DNA of 64,000 nucleotides from Paenibacillus terricola (GTDB taxonomy: Bacteria; Bacillota; Bacilli; Paenibacillales; Paenibacillaceae): the NCBI RefSeq assembly GCF_014779765.1, contig NZ_JACXZA010000002.1, forward strand, positions 682,001 through 746,000. The letters are read 5' to 3'. This document shows positions 61,388-64,000 of the stretch, in pieces. How positions within the stretch are numbered: the stretch's first letter is position 1; each line of letters begins with the position of its first letter. The notes under the pieces were generated by a model. It had not been told where the DNA came from and made no database searches. It was given only the letters and a program-made list of their open reading frames with translations. Both the position numbers and the translations under genes were made by a program.

Positions 61388-62455
61388 TCATGTGAAATAT
61401 TCGATCGCAGCCTCAGGGAAGTGATCGTGAATCTGTTGATAAAGGAATTGTTTGAGTGCATTCGCCTGATCATCCGGATAGACGTACTTCCCTTGTCCCC
61501 AACGTCCCCACTTGTATTTCCGATTTTCTTCGTCCATTTCGAGTTTTGATTTCGGATATCGTTGTTGAATAACGTTTTTCGCTGTTTTGGTAAAACGGTG
61601 CTGAATGAGCTCAAATGTAAGATCAGAGGTCGTTTCTCGCGGTAGAGCTTGTTTGAGTTTAGCAATCAGATCCGAGTACCCTTCTTCCCAGCCATCATGC
61701 CAAATAATCGGAGCAATAATAAACCCAAGCGGATATCCCGCATGCGCAACCTTCCCGGCGGCGGTAATGCGTTCGTGGAAATTAGACGTACCCGGCTCAA
61801 AATTACGAATCACATAGTCTGCATTTACGCTAAAACGAAACCGAGTATGCCCGTTATGATTCGCATCCAGCAGCGGCTCTACATGATGATACTTTGTTAC
61901 GAATCGAAGCCGACCGAGCGGCTCTTTGCCCATAAACTCGATATACTCCTTGAGCGAACCAGATATATGCTCCAGACCTACTGGATCGGATGTACAGGCT
62001 GCCTCGAAGCGGGTAATTTCCGGAGCACGTTCTTCGATATACTGTTTCGCTTGGCTAAGGATATCATTGGTGTTCACATAGACACGGACATAAGGCTTCG
62101 CTCCGAGCGTTGTCTGTAGATAGCAATAATGACAATGCCCCATGCACCCTGTAGCGATAGGGATCGCATACTCTGCCGAAGGCTTGGATTGGTCGAACTT
62201 AAGCGTCTTGCGAATGCCTACGACTAATGTTCTTTTGGCAATTTTGTATTTTTCCAGATCAGTCTCGCCCGGTAAATTGGTTATACGATTATGAGAGCTT
62301 GTTATTCGAATCGGGAGCCCTTGCTGCTCGGCCCAATCGTGTATTCGCTGGCCTTTCGGGTAATCAAGCGCATCGGGTTCAAAATAAACGAGCTCTGGAA
62401 CGAATATTTTCGTTTCACGTGCTGGCGGTGCCATTAACCCCGATGAACTGGACAA
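61388..62455 (-). CDS. splB: Spore photoproduct lyase
   Basis: A 355-residue radical-SAM DNA repair enzyme. The [4Fe-4S] motif CMGHCHYC (Cys104, Cys108, Cys111) is in the CxxxCxxC form, and the hydrogen-donor Cys is Cys154 in EAACTSDP. The C-terminal RYPKSKLEMDEENRKYKWGRWGQGKYVY block is diagnostic. It reverses the thymine dimer of UV-irradiated spores during germination. TTG 62455 has GAGGAGGGG upstream. No splA lies next to it. A SigG-like promoter precedes it. Confidence 0.95.
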   Translation of the reverse strand: MSSSSGLMAPPARETKIFVPELVYFEPDALDYPKGQRIHDWAEQQGLPIRITSSHNRITNLPGETDLEKYKIAKRTLVVGIRKTLKFDQSKPSAEYAIPIATGCMGHCHYCYLQTTLGAKPYVRVYVNTNDILSQAKQYIEERAPEITRFEAACTSDPVGLEHISGSLKEYIEFMGKEPLGRLRFVTKYHHVEPLLDANHNGHTRFRFSVNADYVIRNFEPGTSNFHERITAAGKVAHAGYPLGFIIAPIIWHDGWEEGYSDLIAKLKQALPRETTSDLTFELIQHRFTKTAKNVIQQRYPKSKLEMDEENRKYKWGRWGQGKYVYPDDQANALKQFLYQQIHDHFPEAAIEYFT

Positions 62456-62493
62456 AGTTGAATCCCCTCCTCAGCTCACTTCTTATTTATCTT

Positions 62494-62522
62494 TAGGATG
62501 GACGGAATCATCATTTTCATAC
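62494..62522 (-). promoter_or_regulatory. SigG-like forespore promoter of splB
   Basis: On the minus strand GTATG (62518-62522), 17-base spacer, CATCCTA (62494-62500). The -10 fits CATNNTA; the -35 differs by one base from GMATR. The gene it serves is known to be forespore-expressed in Bacillus. Confidence 0.55.
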
Positions 62523-62540
62523 CATGAATCAAATGACTGA

Positions 62541-63461
62541 ATGGCAGCAAGCCTCCTGGAACAATATATGGTGAATACCGATCCCTCCGAGTATATCTAT
62601 TGGGAAGTGATGTTTATGCCTAACAGTGCCTATTGGTTTCTGGGATTGAGCGTTAGCAGCATTCTGCTGCTAACGTATACGTTATTCCATGCAAAGAGTA
62701 CCGTACGTGCTATCTTCTTATTCCTGATCATGACCCAAATCGCATATATGATTGAAACGATCATTTATATTTTTGGCAGCAGCTATACTTACCTTCCGGG
62801 TTTGTTAAAGAACAATGCGTATTATGACAGCAATATGGGGGCGCTGACTTCAAATTTGCTCGTTATCCCTACAGCTGCGATTATCATTGCGGTATTTGAA
62901 TGGCGATGGAAAGCAATTGCCGCACTGATCGTCTTCATTGGAGTTATAGAATGGGTATTCGTGTTGCTAGAGATCTACAAGTTGAACTGGTGGCGAATCG
63001 AGTATACAGCGGGTGGATTAGTATTCTACTTCTCTGTAGCAAAGCTGCTGTATTCCCGCCTTCTGCGTCCAGTTAACGGAATGTTCCATTCCCTTCTCCT
63101 GTTCCTTTGTATAGCTCCTATTATGGGAACGTTGCATATCTTGCCTATTATGTTGTTCATGAATCGAAGTTACGATCCGAGCTGGTTCAACGATCCTGCA
63201 CATGATACGACTGCTTGTGCTTCCTTATACTATATAGTCAGTTCATGCATGATTGTAGCGATCATGAAATTGCAACAAGGGCATGTGTGGTTAAAATATT
63301 GCGGAATCGCGGTGTTTATTCTCGTTCTTACGCTAGAACTAGTGCAAACCGAGATGCTCACCATCCATAAATGGTGGGATCCCTGGTTCTATTGCTTGTT
63401 CCCAGCAACGGTTTATTTGCTCCTGAGGCCCATAAGTACTCGCTTGGCTAGAGGGGCGTGA
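62541..63461 (+). CDS. Hypothetical integral membrane protein
   Basis: A protein of up to 306 residues with about eight predicted helices (for example YWFLGLSVSSILLLTYTLF, AIFLFLIMTQIAYMIETIIYIF, LVIPTAAIIIAVFEW, SLLLFLCIAPIMGTLHILPIMLF). I recognise no family, although the WEVMFMPN start and the EW / WW residues at helix ends recall small uncharacterised Bacillales membrane proteins. The start is uncertain: ATG 62541 and ATG 62571 both lack a strong ribosome binding site. Divergent from splB. Confidence 0.65.
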   Translation: MAASLLEQYMVNTDPSEYIYWEVMFMPNSAYWFLGLSVSSILLLTYTLFHAKSTVRAIFLFLIMTQIAYMIETIIYIFGSSYTYLPGLLKNNAYYDSNMGALTSNLLVIPTAAIIIAVFEWRWKAIAALIVFIGVIEWVFVLLEIYKLNWWRIEYTAGGLVFYFSVAKLLYSRLLRPVNGMFHSLLLFLCIAPIMGTLHILPIMLFMNRSYDPSWFNDPAHDTTACASLYYIVSSCMIVAIMKLQQGHVWLKYCGIAVFILVLTLELVQTEMLTIHKWWDPWFYCLFPATVYLLLRPISTRLARGA

Positions 63462-63520
63462 CCTATGTTCCGAATAGCTGGTGACACAACTTGTCGTATG
63501 CGTTAACTGTAACGAACTGT

Positions 63521-63994
63521 CTACCAATCACGGAACAGCTCTTCGATTGCTTCGCGATGTTCGATGAATCGACCGAATAATACGTTGTAATCATATGTGG
63601 AGCCCTCGAGCAGCGAATATCCGGTAAAACCATTATTGCCTGCTACGAATAGCAGCGGCACCTTCTTGTCCTTAACAAGGAGAAGAATTTCCTTCGTATC
63701 GACGGACTCTTTGCCCGTTGTTGTGTTGATAGTGAGTGAGATCGGTTCCTGCAGCGTTAGATAAAGAAAGGGATCCTTTACTTGATTAATATCTTTATAA
63801 GGATCCATCGACTTCGTATAGGTGGATGCCTCGTCATTCGGCATAAGCGCGTATATGTAATTAATCAAGTGATTGGCCAGAATAAACGCATTCATGAGAG
63901 GAACGCTAGCTTCTCCTCCATCCTTCATGTGCGAAATGGCTCCTAAGAGCGACAACTTCATTGCCAGTTGATCGACAGAATTTGAATTGATCAT
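63521..63994 (-). CDS. Hypothetical protein (possibly incomplete at the window edge)
   Basis: 157 residues from the last ATG before the window end; the true start may lie outside. It is a soluble mixed protein with LLGAISHMKDGGEASVPLMNAFILANHLINYIYALMP, LYLTLQEPISLTINTTTGKESVDTKEILLLVKDKKVPLLFV and a C-terminal REAIEELFRDW. No family recognised. Confidence 0.55.
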   Translation of the reverse strand: MINSNSVDQLAMKLSLLGAISHMKDGGEASVPLMNAFILANHLINYIYALMPNDEASTYTKSMDPYKDINQVKDPFLYLTLQEPISLTINTTTGKESVDTKEILLLVKDKKVPLLFVAGNNGFTGYSLLEGSTYDYNVLFGRFIEHREAIEELFRDW

Positions 63995-64000
63995 CGAGTT

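Overview
The window looks like a chromosomal segment of an endospore-forming, soil- or plant-associated Paenibacillaceae bacterium (Paenibacillus or a close relative). Supporting evidence is strong GGAGG-type ribosome binding sites with many TTG/GTG starts, intermediate GC, two H-type small acid-soluble spore proteins, a spore photoproduct lyase, two collagen-like proteins of the exosporium type, sporulation-type (SigG-like) promoters, and secreted mannanase and pectate lyase. I saw no rRNA, tRNA, CRISPR array, prophage or insertion sequence. The density of hairpin terminators let me place most transcription-unit ends.

Layout. 1-3.4 kb: an Lhr-type helicase (cut by the window edge) divergent from XerS, then a luciferase-like oxidoreductase. 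3.4-4.5 kb: an AT-rich patch with truncated DinB and HAD genes. 4.6-10.6 kb: small enzymes, a spore protein, a MerR regulator facing a cysteine-rich membrane protein across a textbook 19-bp-spacer promoter, a class A PBP with a charged tail, and a DUF421 protein. 10.6-18.6 kb: a second SASP, AlkC-like glycosylase, GDPD, AI-2E-type transporter, CDF transporter, a coupled bcrC-dedA pair (undecaprenyl phosphate recycling), and an EamA transporter under an FMN riboswitch. 18.8-24 kb: an operon of RND permease, ECF sigma, anti-sigma and an exported polymer-forming membrane protein. 24-29 kb: a three-gene membrane-protein operon and a padR / HAAS-pentapeptide / ABC exporter operon. 29-35 kb: two mirror-image gene-pair remnants (adh|tetR and araC|GH2) flank a PLP enzyme and a modular GH26 mannanase. 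35-46 kb: SDR, an ArsR-rhodanese regulator with an operator in front of a divergent MFS/amine-oxidase operon, an alditol-oxidase-like flavoprotein, rifampicin phosphotransferase with an unusual promoter region, a secreted PepSY-like protein, a SgrR remnant and an APH-like kinase. 46-64 kb: pectate lyase, two collagen-like surface proteins, an ECF42-like sigma with its DGPF/YCII partner, DegV, an SDR with a lost catalytic motif, a serine hydrolase, GNAT, aldose epimerase, spore photoproduct lyase and two unknown proteins.

Functional themes are spore protection (SASPs, SplB, collagen-like proteins), envelope homeostasis (BcrC/DedA, PBP, ECF operon), drug and toxicant defence (Rph, APH-like, RND, ABC, MFS, MerR unit), and carbohydrate scavenging (GH26, pectate lyase, each with a cre-like site). 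At least six gene fragments show ongoing gene loss. The most noteworthy items are the convergent promoter/antisense RNA architecture at rph, the FMN-riboswitch-controlled EamA transporter, and the paired deletion scars.
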